64,000 nucleotides of DNA from Limnohabitans sp. T6-5 (GTDB lineage Bacteria > Pseudomonadota > Gammaproteobacteria > Burkholderiales > Burkholderiaceae_C). This document shows positions 27,378 to 35,872 of the stretch, piece by piece. The stretch lies in NCBI RefSeq assembly GCF_003063315.1, contig NZ_NERV01000004.1:62001-126000 (forward strand), given 5' to 3'. The notes under the pieces were generated by a model that worked only from the letters and a program-made list of their open reading frames with translations, was not told the DNA's origin and ran no database searches. Both the position numbers and the translations under genes were made by a program. Position 1 is the stretch's first letter; each line of letters opens with the position of its first letter.

Positions 27378-28142
27378 TTACAACTTGGAAAAATCCGGCT
27401 TGCGCTTGTCCATGAAGGCACCAAAGGCCTCTTTCGCCGCAGGCTCTTGCAGCATGCGGCCAAAGCTGGCACCTTCTTCGGCCATCTTTTGCAGCACGGC
27501 TTGCTGATCGCTGCCCTTCATCAATCGCTTGGTCTCGATCAAGGAGGACAAAGGCTTGGCGGCCAGCTTGCGGGCTTGCGCCTGAGCATAGCCATTGACT
27601 TCGGTCGGTGGCACCACGCGGTTGACCAGGCCAACTTCTTGAGCGGCTTCGGCAAAGAAGGGCTCACCCAAGAGCAACGCTTCAGCGGCGCGGTGGTAGC
27701 CAAACATGCGCGGCACCAGCAGACTCGACGCCGCTTCGGGGCACAGACCCAGGTTCACAAAGGGCATGGAAAACGCCGCGTTGTCACCCGCGTACACCAG
27801 ATCGCAATGGAACAACATCGTGGTGCCAATGCCCACAGCAGGCCCGGCCACAGCAGCCAGCAAAGGCTTTTCAAAGCTGGCGATGTTGCGCAAGAAGCGG
27901 AACACGGGCGAGTCTTGCGTACTGGGCGGCTTGTTCAAAAAGTCGCCAATGTCGTTGCCCGCACTGAAGATGCTCTCATGCCCCTGGAACACCACCACTT
28001 TGACGGCGGTGTCCGTGGCTGCCTGCGCCACCGCATCGGCCATGGCCGCATACATGGTGGAGGTGATGGAGTTTTTCTTGTCCAGGCGGTTGAAGGTGAT
28101 GGTCATCACCCCCGCGTCGATGTGGGTCAGGATGTCAGACAT
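27378..28142 (-). CDS. Enoyl-CoA hydratase/isomerase family protein
   Basis: This 254-residue crotonase-fold enzyme is probably in beta-oxidation. The CoA-binding/oxyanion region is FSAGNDIGDFL, the second oxyanion segment is AAVAGPAVGIGTTML, and the acidic active-site helix is LGLCPEAASSLL. The C-terminal DKRKPDFSKL is typical of hydratases. It is the last gene of a run tetR - acyl-CoA dehydrogenase - DUF2147 - hydratase on the minus strand, which suggests shared control of acyl-CoA breakdown. Substrate chain length is not evident. Confidence 0.9.
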   Translation of the reverse strand: MSDILTHIDAGVMTITFNRLDKKNSITSTMYAAMADAVAQAATDTAVKVVVFQGHESIFSAGNDIGDFLNKPPSTQDSPVFRFLRNIASFEKPLLAAVAGPAVGIGTTMLFHCDLVYAGDNAAFSMPFVNLGLCPEAASSLLVPRMFGYHRAAEALLLGEPFFAEAAQEVGLVNRVVPPTEVNGYAQAQARKLAAKPLSSLIETKRLMKGSDQQAVLQKMAEEGASFGRMLQEPAAKEAFGAFMDKRKPDFSKL

Positions 28143-28162
28143 GGCGTTCCTTGTGTTTGTGA

Positions 28163-28606
28163 TTACTGAACCCGAATCCAGGTTTGTGTGCGACCCAAAA
28201 GGGGCGCGCCAATGTAACCCCGGACTTCCAGCTTTTTGCCGCCTTCAATCGGGGTCAGGCGCAGGCTGTAGTTCTTGCCGTTCTCGGGATCGAGGATTTT
28301 CCCACCCTCCCACACGTTCTTGCCGTCACTTTGTTGACCGCCCCGGATGATTTCCAGGCCGATCTTGGGCTTGCCCTTGCGGTCATCGGTGCACAGATTG
28401 CAGTTGGGGTCGGTGTTGGGGTTGTTTTGCAGCGACTTTTCGACCACGCCCGACAAGCCTCCTGCTGCATTTTGGCTGATGCGGATTTCGGCTTTGGGCT
28501 GGTTGGTTTCGTCGTCGATGCTGCGCCACAGGCCCACTGGGCTCATCTGGGCCTGTGCGCTCAGGCTCAGCAGTGCGGCGGTCAATACCCATGTGTGTTT
28601 GATCAT
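28163..28606 (-). CDS. DUF2147 domain secreted protein
   Basis: This small exported protein of 147 residues has a signal peptide (MIKHTWVLTAALLSLSAQAQ) and one DUF2147 domain: PVGLWRSIDDETNQPKAEIRI near the start, then two Cys in a CNLC motif, and the end block LRLTPIEGGKKLEVRGYIGAPLLGRTQTWIRV. The domain's function is unknown; members are lipocalin-like beta-barrels. It is inserted between two acyl-CoA enzymes, 20 and 24 bases from its neighbours, so it is co-transcribed with them. Confidence 0.87.
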   Translation of the reverse strand: MIKHTWVLTAALLSLSAQAQMSPVGLWRSIDDETNQPKAEIRISQNAAGGLSGVVEKSLQNNPNTDPNCNLCTDDRKGKPKIGLEIIRGGQQSDGKNVWEGGKILDPENGKNYSLRLTPIEGGKKLEVRGYIGAPLLGRTQTWIRVQ

Positions 28607-28630
28607 GCATGTCTCCTTGAAGTTGAACGG

Positions 28631-30442
28631 TCAGGCCAGCGCGGCGTCGGTGTCCATCAGCACATCGCTGCCCGCACGGATGCGGCGCATCAGGCTTGAC
28701 GTCTCGGGCATCAGGCGGGTGAAGTAAAAACGCGCCGTCTGTAGCTTGGCCTGGTAGAACGGATCAGGGCGCTGGGCTTGCTCTTCGGCCTCGGCCAGTT
28801 TCTTGAGGGCGATCTGCGCCGAGCGGGCCCAGAAGTAGCCCAGCACCAGATGGCCCACCACGCGCAGGTAGTCCACCGCGGCTGCGCCCACCTCGTCGGC
28901 ATTGCTCATGGCTTTCATGCCCACTTCGCCCGTGAGTTGGGTGAGCTTTTGGCCCAGGTCGGCCAGCGGTTTGATGAACTCACCCATGGCCTCGTTGGCC
29001 ATTTCGGCCTTGACCAGTTTTTCGATCTGCTTGCCGAACTTTTGCAGCGATGCGCCCTGGTTGCCCAGCACCTTGCGACCCAGCAAGTCGAGCGACTGGA
29101 TGGTGTTGGTGCCTTCGTAGATCATGTTGATGCGGGCATCGCGCACGAACTGCTCCATGCCCCACTCCTTGATGTAGCCGTGGCCACCGAACACCTGCTG
29201 ACAAGCCGAGGTGGCCTCCCAGGCGTTGTCGGTGGTGAAGGCCTTGACGATGGGCGTGAGCAAAGCCACGAGCTCGGCCGCTTCGGCACGCACCGCTTCG
29301 TCGGGGTGGTTCACCTCTTTGTCGAGCAGCAAGGCGCAGTAGCAAGCCAGCGCACGGCCGCCTTCGGCATAGGCCTTGGCCGTCATCAGCATGCGGCGCA
29401 CATCGGGGTGCACGATGATCGGATCGGCTGGTTTGCCAGGTGCCTTCACCCCGGTGAGCGAGCGCATCTGCACACGGTCTTTGGCATAGGCCAATGCGTT
29501 TTGGTAAGCCACCTCGGTCAGGCCCAAAGACTGGTTGCCCACGCCCAAGCGAGCGGCGTTCATCATCACGAACATCGCGGCCAGCCCCTTGTTGGGTTGG
29601 CCCACCAGCGTGCCCACCGCCTCGTCGAGCACCATCTGGCACGTGGCGTTGCCGTGGATGCCCATCTTGTGTTCGATGCCGCCGCAGTAAATGCCGTTGC
29701 GCTCACCCACGCTGCCGTCGGCAGCCACCTTGAACTTGGGCACCAAAAAGAGACTGATGCCTTTGCTGCCGGGAGGCGCATCGGGCAAGCGAGCCAGCAC
29801 CAGGTGCACGATGTTGGCGGCCAGGTCGTGTTCGCCCGCGCTGATGAAAATCTTTTGGCCGGTGATGCGGTAGGTGCCATCGGCTTGCGGCTCGGCCTTG
29901 GTGCGCAAGAGGCCCAGGTCGGTGCCGCAATGCGGCTCGGTCAGGCACATGGTGCCGGTCCACTCACCGCTGGTCAGCTTGGGCAAGAACAAGGCTTTTT
30001 GCTCGGGCGTTCCGTGTGCGTGCAGGGCTTCGTAAGCGCCATGCGACAGGCCGGGGTACATGGTCCAGGCCTGGTTGGACGAGTTGAGCATTTCATAAAA
30101 GCACTGGTTCACCACAAACGGCAAACCCTGACCACCGAACTCAGGGTCGCAGCTCAGCGATGGCCAGCCACCGGCCACGTACTGCGCATAGGCCTCCTTG
30201 AAGCCAACGGGCGCCTTGACCTCGTGCGTGTCGCGGTTGAGTTGGCAGCCTTGCGTGTCGCCCGAAATGTTGATCGGAAAGACCACCTCAGAGGCGAACT
30301 TGCCACCCTCTTCGAGCACGGCATTGATGGTGTCGGCATCGGTGTCGGCGTGCTTGGGAAGCGCCTTGAATTCGTCGGTGACGTTGAGCAACTCGTGCAA
30401 AACAAACTGCATGTCGCGCAAAGGGGGGGTATAGATGGGCAT
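28631..30442 (-). CDS. Acyl-CoA dehydrogenase, large (about 600 residues) type
   Basis: This is an FAD enzyme introducing a double bond into an acyl-CoA. It is 603 residues, longer than the standard 380, with the C-terminal extra domain of the DmdC/AcdB-like subgroup. Visible motifs are MCLTEPHCGTDLG (FAD/substrate), RITGQKIFISAGEHD, IEHKMGIHGNATCQM, FGGHGYIKEWGMEQFVRDARI and IYEGTNTIQSLDLLGRK, with the probable catalytic Glu in YEGT. The N-terminal Zn-free leader YTPPLRDMQFVLHELL is characteristic of this subgroup. It follows tetR by 29 bases, so TetR probably controls it. Confidence 0.93.
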   Translation of the reverse strand: MPIYTPPLRDMQFVLHELLNVTDEFKALPKHADTDADTINAVLEEGGKFASEVVFPINISGDTQGCQLNRDTHEVKAPVGFKEAYAQYVAGGWPSLSCDPEFGGQGLPFVVNQCFYEMLNSSNQAWTMYPGLSHGAYEALHAHGTPEQKALFLPKLTSGEWTGTMCLTEPHCGTDLGLLRTKAEPQADGTYRITGQKIFISAGEHDLAANIVHLVLARLPDAPPGSKGISLFLVPKFKVAADGSVGERNGIYCGGIEHKMGIHGNATCQMVLDEAVGTLVGQPNKGLAAMFVMMNAARLGVGNQSLGLTEVAYQNALAYAKDRVQMRSLTGVKAPGKPADPIIVHPDVRRMLMTAKAYAEGGRALACYCALLLDKEVNHPDEAVRAEAAELVALLTPIVKAFTTDNAWEATSACQQVFGGHGYIKEWGMEQFVRDARINMIYEGTNTIQSLDLLGRKVLGNQGASLQKFGKQIEKLVKAEMANEAMGEFIKPLADLGQKLTQLTGEVGMKAMSNADEVGAAAVDYLRVVGHLVLGYFWARSAQIALKKLAEAEEQAQRPDPFYQAKLQTARFYFTRLMPETSSLMRRIRAGSDVLMDTDAALA

Positions 30443-30471
30443 AGTCAGACTCTTGAAAAGTAAAAAAAAGC

Positions 30472-31182
30472 TCAGATCGTGGCGTTTGAACGTCGTGCTT
30501 TGGATGAGGAAGATGCGCCGTTCACGGGTTTCTGTGCATAGCGCGCCATGATGTGGGCGAAGCCCTGTCGGGCACGTTCAGTCGCGCCAGGGTTGCGCAA
30601 AAAACGCGCCTCATAGTGCAACGCCAAAATCAGGCCGTGGATCTCGAAAGCAATTTGGTGGGCATCGGACTCACAACTCAAATGTCCCTCGTCCTGCGCC
30701 AACTCGACCGCACGCCGCAAGGCGGTTTGCCAACTCGACACCGATGAGGCCAGCGCATCTCGCACGGGGCCGGTTCGATCATCAAACTCCACTGCACCGC
30801 TGATGTAAATGCAGCCTGAGTCAATTTCGGCAGAGGTTTGCACCATCCAGTTGTCAAACAAAGCCTGCAAGCGCGGAACACCACGCGTTTGCTGCATCGC
30901 GGCATAAAACACTTCGGCCTCAAACCGGGTGTGGTACTCACGAATGACCGAAATTTGCAGTTCTTCACGCGAACCGAAGTGCGCAAAGACACCCGACTTG
31001 CTCATGCCGGTAACTTCGGCCAATGCACCAATAGACAGACCTTCCAGGCCGATTTGTGAAGCCAACCCCAAAGCGGCATCGATGATCACGCTTTTGGTTT
31101 GTTGACCTTTGATCAAAACGCGCCGCCCTGAATCGGGCATGGGCAGGGTTTCAACTTTGGAAGAGGGTTTGCGGGAAGCCAT
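30472..31182 (-). CDS. TetR family transcriptional regulator
   Basis: This 236-residue protein has an N-terminal helix-turn-helix (IIDAALGLASQIGLEGLSIGALAEVTGMSKSGVFAHFGSREEL, about residues 30-75) and a C-terminal ligand-binding domain. It is preceded by a basic leader. It starts at ATG 31182, eight bases from a 24-bp palindrome that is very likely its own operator. Downstream lie the acyl-CoA dehydrogenase, DUF2147 and hydratase genes, so an acyl-CoA ligand is plausible but inferred. Confidence 0.92.
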   Translation of the reverse strand: MASRKPSSKVETLPMPDSGRRVLIKGQQTKSVIIDAALGLASQIGLEGLSIGALAEVTGMSKSGVFAHFGSREELQISVIREYHTRFEAEVFYAAMQQTRGVPRLQALFDNWMVQTSAEIDSGCIYISGAVEFDDRTGPVRDALASSVSSWQTALRRAVELAQDEGHLSCESDAHQIAFEIHGLILALHYEARFLRNPGATERARQGFAHIMARYAQKPVNGASSSSKARRSNATI

Positions 31183-31189
31183 GATGATA

Positions 31190-31213
31190 AAAATAGAACG
31201 GTCGTGCTATTTT
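31190..31213. promoter_or_regulatory. Probable TetR operator, 24-bp palindrome
   Basis: AAAATAGaACGgtCGTgCTA followed by TTTT is a near-perfect inverted repeat with arms AAAATAG-n-ACG and CGT-n-CTATTTT, centred just upstream of the tetR start codon. The ATAGxACG-n2-CGTxCTAT layout is a familiar TetR-family operator form. Its position predicts autorepression. Confidence 0.8.
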
Positions 31214-31277
31214 GCATCAATTCTTCGCCATTCCCGTGAATCCTTGCAGGAATCAGGGTAAATCGCTATGAACCACG

Positions 31278-31340
31278 ACGTCGGGGCTGAAGCCACCGAC
31301 CTACAAGATACCTGTAGGTCGGCGGCTTCAGCCCCGACAT
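31278..31340. repeat. Inverted pair of REP-like hairpins
   Basis: ACGTCGGGGCTGAAGCCACC...CTACA followed by CTGTAGGTCGGCGGCTTCAG...CCGACAT forms a two-REP inverted unit that ends 21 bases before the FAH gene stop. Confidence 0.8.
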
Positions 31341-31361
31341 GGCTTCTTCAATGACTTGGGT

Positions 31362-32225
31362 TCAGGCCTTGAAAGCCACCACTTTCTGGGTTTGCTCGCC
31401 CAGGCCTTCGATGCCCAAGTGCATCACATCGCCGCGCTTGAGGAACACGGGCGCTGGCTTGCCATCCACTTTGACGCCCATGCCCACGCCGGGAGGCGTG
31501 CCGGTGGTGATGATGTCGCCGGGCTCAAGCGTCATGAACTGGCTCACATAGCTCACCAGTTTGGCCACGCCAAAGATCATGGTCTTGGTGTTGCCGGTTT
31601 GATAGCGCACGCCGTTCACATCGAGCCACATGCCCAGGGCTTGTGGATTGGGCACTTCGTCGCGCGTGACCAGCCATGGGCCCACGGGGCCGAAGGTGTC
31701 GCAACCCTTGCCCTTGTCCCAGCTGCCGCCCAGCTCCAGCTGGTATTCGCGCTCACTCACGTCGTTGACCACGCAGTAACCGGCCACATGGTTCAGCGCG
31801 TCTTTTTGCTTGACATGGCGTGCGCGGGTGCCAATCACGATGCCCAGCTCGACTTCCCAGTCGGATTTCTTGGAGCCTTTGGGCAGCATGACGTCGTCGT
31901 CCGCGCCTTGAATGCAGGAGATCGCCTTGGTGAACACGATGGGCTCTTTGGGGATCGGCATGCCCGATTCGGCCGCATGGTCGGCGTAGTTCAGGCCAAT
32001 GGCGATGAACTTGCTGGTGAACGAGATGGGGGTGCCAAAACGCTTTTTGCCGCGCACCAAGGGCAGCTTGTCGGTCTTGACCTTGGCCAGTTTGGCCAAG
32101 GCCTTGTCGTTCAGCAGGTCAGGCGTGATGTCCTTGACCACGCCGCTCAGGTCGCGCAAGCGGCCATCGGCGTCGATCAGGCCGGGTTTTTCTTTGCCGG
32201 GTTGGCCATAGCGAACGAGTTTCAT
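31362..32225 (-). CDS. Fumarylacetoacetate hydrolase family protein, probable 2,4-diketo-3-deoxy sugar acid hydrolase
   Basis: This 287-residue FAH-family hydrolase has metal ligands in DWEVELGIVIGTRARHV (Glu pair) and a downstream YCVVNDVSEREYQ Asp, plus the motif GDIITTGTPPGVGMG. In the L-fuconate/L-rhamnonate diketo pathways, an FAH member next to SDR genes splits 2,4-diketo-3-deoxy acids into pyruvate and a hydroxyacid. The two SDR genes directly upstream on the same strand fit that role. The neighbouring hexuronate genes suggest a six-carbon substrate, but this is inference; a ureidoglycolate lyase or isomerase role cannot be excluded. Confidence 0.8.
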   Translation of the reverse strand: MKLVRYGQPGKEKPGLIDADGRLRDLSGVVKDITPDLLNDKALAKLAKVKTDKLPLVRGKKRFGTPISFTSKFIAIGLNYADHAAESGMPIPKEPIVFTKAISCIQGADDDVMLPKGSKKSDWEVELGIVIGTRARHVKQKDALNHVAGYCVVNDVSEREYQLELGGSWDKGKGCDTFGPVGPWLVTRDEVPNPQALGMWLDVNGVRYQTGNTKTMIFGVAKLVSYVSQFMTLEPGDIITTGTPPGVGMGVKVDGKPAPVFLKRGDVMHLGIEGLGEQTQKVVAFKA

Positions 32226-32251
32226 AAATACCTTTCAGTGCTGGAACAAAA

Positions 32252-33010
32252 TCAATAAGTGGAACGGCCACCGGACAGGTCAAAGACCGCGCCGGTGGAG
32301 AAGGAACATTCTTCGGTGCAGAGCCAAGTCACCATGGCAGCGACTTCTTCCGGCTCGCCAAAGCGGGCCATCGGAATTTTAGAGAGCATGAACTGGATGT
32401 GCTCGGGCGTCATTTGATCAAAGATCGCCGTCTTCACAGCCGCCGGGGTGACACAGTTCACGCGCACACCGGTGTCGGCCAGTTCTTTGCCCAGCGATTT
32501 TGTCAGACCAATGACCGCTGCTTTGCTCGCACTGTAAGCGCTGGCGTTGGGGTTGCCGTCTTTGCCCGCGACCGAGGCGATGTTGATGATCCGGCCATAG
32601 TTGCGCGCTTTCATGTGCGCGCTCAGTTCGCGGCAGCAATAAAACAGGCCATGCACGTTCACATCAAACACCTGTTTCCAGGCGTCCACCGGGTAGTCCC
32701 ACACCTTGGTGTTGGGGCCGGTCACGCCTGCGCTGTTGACCAGCACATCGACACCGGCCAATGCAGTGGTTTGCGCCGTGGCTTGCACCACCGACGCATG
32801 GTCGGTCACATCGACCTGCACCGTGTGGACCACGGCACCCGGCTGGACTTGGCGCAGTGGCTCGGCGGCCAGAGCCATGCCAGTGACATCGCGGTCCCAG
32901 ATGGTGACGCGCGCCCCCGAAGCCAGCATGCGCTGCGCAATGGCCAACCCCAAACCGGTGGCCCCACCGGTGATGACCGCATGGCGGCCTTTCATGTCAA
33001 GCAAATTCAT
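32252..33010 (-). CDS. SDR family oxidoreductase (sugar-acid locus)
   Basis: This short-chain dehydrogenase of about 252 residues has the NAD(P)-binding glycine motif TGGATGLGLA, NSAG, catalytic Ser in INIASVAGKDG and the YSASK pair. The Asp in WDRDV after beta-2 favours NAD(H). The start at ATG 33010 (MNLLDMKGRH) has GAAAG upstream; ATG 33040, overlapping the previous stop by one base, is an alternative that adds ten residues. It lies between the FAH hydrolase and the other SDR, so it probably oxidises a sugar-acid or lactone intermediate. Confidence 0.85.
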   Translation of the reverse strand: MNLLDMKGRHAVITGGATGLGLAIAQRMLASGARVTIWDRDVTGMALAAEPLRQVQPGAVVHTVQVDVTDHASVVQATAQTTALAGVDVLVNSAGVTGPNTKVWDYPVDAWKQVFDVNVHGLFYCCRELSAHMKARNYGRIINIASVAGKDGNPNASAYSASKAAVIGLTKSLGKELADTGVRVNCVTPAAVKTAIFDQMTPEHIQFMLSKIPMARFGEPEEVAAMVTWLCTEECSFSTGAVFDLSGGRSTY

Positions 33011-33039
33011 GCGGTCTTTCTGCGGTTGAAGGGAAGGCA

Positions 33040-33789
33040 TCAAATCGTCATGCCACCGTCCACCATGTAGGCGTTGCCCGTGGCGAAGATGGATTCGTCC
33101 GATGCGAGGAAGGTGACGATGGGGGCAATCTCTGCCGCCTGGGCCAAACGCCCCATGGGCTGGCGGTTGATGAAGTCCTTGCGCGCCTGCACCGGGTCGG
33201 CATAGCTGTTGATGCGGTCCTGCAGCGAGGGCGTGTCCACCGTGCCGGGGCAAATCGCATTGCAGCGGATGCCCTGGCGCACAAAATCAGCCGCCACGCT
33301 TTTGGTCAGGCCTATCACGGCCGCCTTGCTGGTGCCGTAAATGAAGCGTTTGGGCAAGCCCTTGACGCTGGAGCACACGCTGGCCATGTTGATGATGCTG
33401 CCCCCACGCCCGTCCTGCTCAAACTGCGCCACCATTTTGGGGATGGCCGCCTGGATCATCCAGAACTGAGAGCGCACATTCAGGTTGAAGGCGAACGCCC
33501 ATTCTTCGTCTTGGGCTTCGACGATGGAGCCGTTGTGCACAAAGCCCGCGCAGTTGAAGATCACGTCGATGCGCGCCATGCTGGCCACTTGCGCGGCAAT
33601 CGCGCTTTTGTCGAGCACGTTCAGCACAGCGGTGTGCACATTGGCCACGCCTTCGTAGCTTTTGAGCAATGCGGCATTCACATCGGTGGCATACACGGTG
33701 GCGCCTTCTGCAGCCATGGCCAATGCAGCGGCCTGGCCGATGCCTTGCCCGGCGGCGGTGACCAGCGCGATTTTTCCTTTGAGTCTCAT
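33040..33789 (-). CDS. SDR oxidoreductase, 2-keto-3-deoxy-L-fuconate dehydrogenase / BDH2-like
   Basis: This 249-residue SDR has AAGQGIGQAAA, NCAGFVHNGSI, NMASVCSSVKGLP with the catalytic Ser, and YGTSKAAVIGLTKSVAADF. The GIRCNAICPGTVDTPSLQDRI segment and overall sequence strongly resemble human DHRS6/BDH2 and bacterial 2-keto-3-deoxy-L-fuconate 4-dehydrogenases as I remember them. The latter oxidise C4 of a 2-keto-3-deoxy acid ahead of an FAH-type hydrolase. The FAH gene is in the same transcription unit, which supports this role. It is first in the minus-strand unit, divergent from the GntR gene. Confidence 0.85.
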   Translation of the reverse strand: MRLKGKIALVTAAGQGIGQAAALAMAAEGATVYATDVNAALLKSYEGVANVHTAVLNVLDKSAIAAQVASMARIDVIFNCAGFVHNGSIVEAQDEEWAFAFNLNVRSQFWMIQAAIPKMVAQFEQDGRGGSIINMASVCSSVKGLPKRFIYGTSKAAVIGLTKSVAADFVRQGIRCNAICPGTVDTPSLQDRINSYADPVQARKDFINRQPMGRLAQAAEIAPIVTFLASDESIFATGNAYMVDGGMTI

Positions 33790-33963
33790 GATGTCTGCAT
33801 CTCCATGTGTGCAAGTCTTCTGGGCATACCCGAATGGATGGGCGTCAACCCCGCAGAGGGTGGGCGGAAAAAATCCGCCGATCGCCAGCGGCTCAATCCA
33901 CGGGTTTATGCGGATGTGAAATGACTTGACGCTTCAAATCCGAACATGTGATGATTGTGCAAC

Positions 33964-33974
33964 TGGTCTGACCA
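33964..33974. promoter_or_regulatory. Probable GntR/FadR-type operator TGGTCTGACCA
   Basis: The palindrome TGGTC-t-GACCA lies 35 bases before the gntR ATG, in the 219-base space between divergent transcription units. A half-site TTGACCAATT follows directly. TGGT(n)ACCA palindromes are the usual targets of FCD-type GntR proteins, so both the dehydrogenase/hydrolase unit and gntR could be controlled from here. The rest of this space (33790-33963) shows no gene. Confidence 0.65.
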
Positions 33975-34008
33975 ATTGACCAATTCACGTTATCCCTGAT
34001 CCCGCCGC

Positions 34009-34731
34009 ATGCCCATCCAAACTGTCGAGCCCCAGCGCCTGTACCGCCAGATTGCCGAGCAATTGCGGCAGCTGATGGCGTCTGGCGAATTCGCAGTGGG
34101 TTCGCGCCTGCCCGCCGAGCGCGACTTGGCCGTGCAGCTGGGCGTGAGCCGCCCCTCGGTGCGAGAAGCGCTGATTGCCCTCGAAGTCGAAGGCATGATC
34201 GAAGTGCGCACCGGCTCAGGCATCTACGTGAAAAACGCCACGGCCCTCAAGCGCCCCATGGCCAACAAAGCCAGTGACACGCCCGCAGAATGGGGGCCAC
34301 TCGAAGTGATGAGTGCGCGCATTTTGGTGGAGTCGGAAGTCGCCGCACTGGCCGCACAACACGCCCAGAAAAAAGACCTCAAAGCCATGAGAGACGGTCT
34401 GCAACAAATGAAGCGGGAAGCTGCCCGCAATCAAATGCCGCGCCAAGGCGACGAAGCCTTTCACGATGCGATTGCGCAGGCCTGCGGCAACAGCGTCTTG
34501 CTCGACACCGTGCAGCGCTTTTGGGTGGCCCGCAACGGCCCCTTGTTTGCGCGTCTGGGCGACTACTTTGAGCACCCCGCCTCGTGGCAAGCGGCCATTG
34601 CCGAACACCAAGCGGTGCTGGACGCCATCGAGGCCGGGGACGCCAGCGCGGCCCGCAAGGCCATGCAAAAGCACCTGAAACAAGCCCACAAAAGATACAG
34701 CGCGAGCTGGCGCCGCGCTCCCGCCCGTTAG
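34009..34731 (+). CDS. GntR family regulator, FCD (FadR/UxuR) subgroup
   Basis: This 240-residue repressor has an N-terminal winged HTH (LYRQIAEQLRQLMASGEFAVGSRLPAERDLAVQLGVSRPSVREALIALEVEG, residues about 9-60) and a C-terminal all-helical FCD domain. The domain includes His residues for metal or ligand binding (DEAFHDAIAQACGN; AEHQAVLDAIEAGD). It stands between the divergent SDR/FAH unit and the TRAP/dehydratase genes. It is therefore likely the hexuronate or sugar-acid regulator of both, similar to UxuR/ExuR. Confidence 0.92.
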   Translation: MPIQTVEPQRLYRQIAEQLRQLMASGEFAVGSRLPAERDLAVQLGVSRPSVREALIALEVEGMIEVRTGSGIYVKNATALKRPMANKASDTPAEWGPLEVMSARILVESEVAALAAQHAQKKDLKAMRDGLQQMKREAARNQMPRQGDEAFHDAIAQACGNSVLLDTVQRFWVARNGPLFARLGDYFEHPASWQAAIAEHQAVLDAIEAGDASAARKAMQKHLKQAHKRYSASWRRAPAR

Positions 34732-34795
34732 CTGACTGCTAAAGGGGTATGCAGTTTTTCGCGTCAGCCATTTTCAAAACCACGAGGAGACAACG

Positions 34796-35785
34796 ATGAG
34801 CAAACGATTCACATTGAAAACCCTGGCCGCTCTGGGCACCCTGGCGATCGGCTCGATGCTGATCAGCACCGGCGCACAGGCGCAACAAAAACTCAAATGG
34901 GCCCACGCCTACGAAACGTCCGAGCCGTACCACATCGACTCGGTCTGGGCTGCTGAAGAAATCAAAAAGCGCAGCAACGGCAAGTTCGACATCCAGGTCT
35001 TCCCCGCCTCCACGCTGGGCAAAGAGACCGACATCAACCAGGGTCTGACCCTGGGCACAGTCGACATGATCATCAGTGGCACCTCGTTTGCTGCACGCAC
35101 TTACCCGCGCCTGGGCATCGCGTACTACCCCTTCATCTTCCGTGATGGCGACCACCTGATCGCTTACTCCAAGAGCCCTGTCTTCCAAGAGATGGCTGCC
35201 GAGTACCGTGCCAAAACCGGCATCCAGATCACGGCCTACACCTACTACGGTGCGCGCCACACCACCGCGCAAAAAGCCTTCACCACCTGCGAAGGCATGA
35301 AGGGCATCAAAATCCGCGTGCCCGATGTGCCGGCCTACACCGCCACCCCCAAAGCCTGCGGCGCCAACCCCACACCCATCGCTTTTGCAGAGGTCTATTT
35401 GGCCTTGCAAAACGGCACCGTCGATGCACAAGAGAACCCTCTGACGACCATTGAAGCCAAGAAGTTCTACGAGGTGCAAAAGGCCATCATGCTGACCGGC
35501 CACATCGTGGACGGCCTGACCACACAAGTTGCACCGCACCTTTGGAACAAGCTGAGCGATGCCGAGAAGAAGATGTTCACCGAAGTGACGCAAGAAGCGG
35601 CCAACCGCTCAAGCATCAAGATCAAAAAGCGTGAAGCCGAGCTGGTCGACGAGTTCAAGAAAAAAGGCCTGCAGATCGTGCAGGTGGACCGCAAGACCTT
35701 CCAGGACGCTGTGCTGAAAAACGTACCGCTGGAATCATTGGGCTACACCCGCGCCGACTTCGACAAGATCCAAGCCGTCAAATAA
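34796..35785 (+). CDS. dctP: TRAP transporter substrate-binding protein DctP
   Basis: This is the periplasmic receptor of a tripartite ATP-independent transporter, 329 residues, with a signal peptide (TLKTLAALGTLAIGSMLISTGAQA, cleavage after AQA). The DctP fold is shown by LKWAHAYETSEPYHIDSVWAAEEIKKRS, the conserved Arg in GIKIRVPDVPAY that binds the substrate carboxylate, and FAEVYLALQNGTVDAQENPLTTIEAKKFYEVQK. Neighbouring dehydratases and dehydrogenases point to a sugar acid such as glucuronate or mannonate. A strong hairpin follows the gene at 35800-35825. Confidence 0.93.
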   Translation: MSKRFTLKTLAALGTLAIGSMLISTGAQAQQKLKWAHAYETSEPYHIDSVWAAEEIKKRSNGKFDIQVFPASTLGKETDINQGLTLGTVDMIISGTSFAARTYPRLGIAYYPFIFRDGDHLIAYSKSPVFQEMAAEYRAKTGIQITAYTYYGARHTTAQKAFTTCEGMKGIKIRVPDVPAYTATPKACGANPTPIAFAEVYLALQNGTVDAQENPLTTIEAKKFYEVQKAIMLTGHIVDGLTTQVAPHLWNKLSDAEKKMFTEVTQEAANRSSIKIKKREAELVDEFKKKGLQIVQVDRKTFQDAVLKNVPLESLGYTRADFDKIQAVK

Positions 35786-35799
35786 GTTTGCGCCTCCAA

Positions 35800-35825
35800 G
35801 CCAGTCAGGCGTATGCCTGACTGGC
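35800..35825 (+). terminator. Hairpin with T tract between dctP and dctQ
   Basis: GCCAGTCAGGC pairs perfectly with GCCTGACTGGC around a GTAT loop and is followed by CTTTTTC. It lies 14 bases after the dctP stop. It should reduce read-through, so that the receptor is made in excess of the membrane subunits. Confidence 0.82.
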
Positions 35826-35872
35826 CTTTTTCCCTGAGTTTTTCTGATTTCCTCCTGAATCCAAGGACCCCC

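Noticed and set aside
28778-30463. 561-codon plus-strand frame
   Set aside because: It is antisense to the acyl-CoA dehydrogenase gene, whose motifs are unmistakable.
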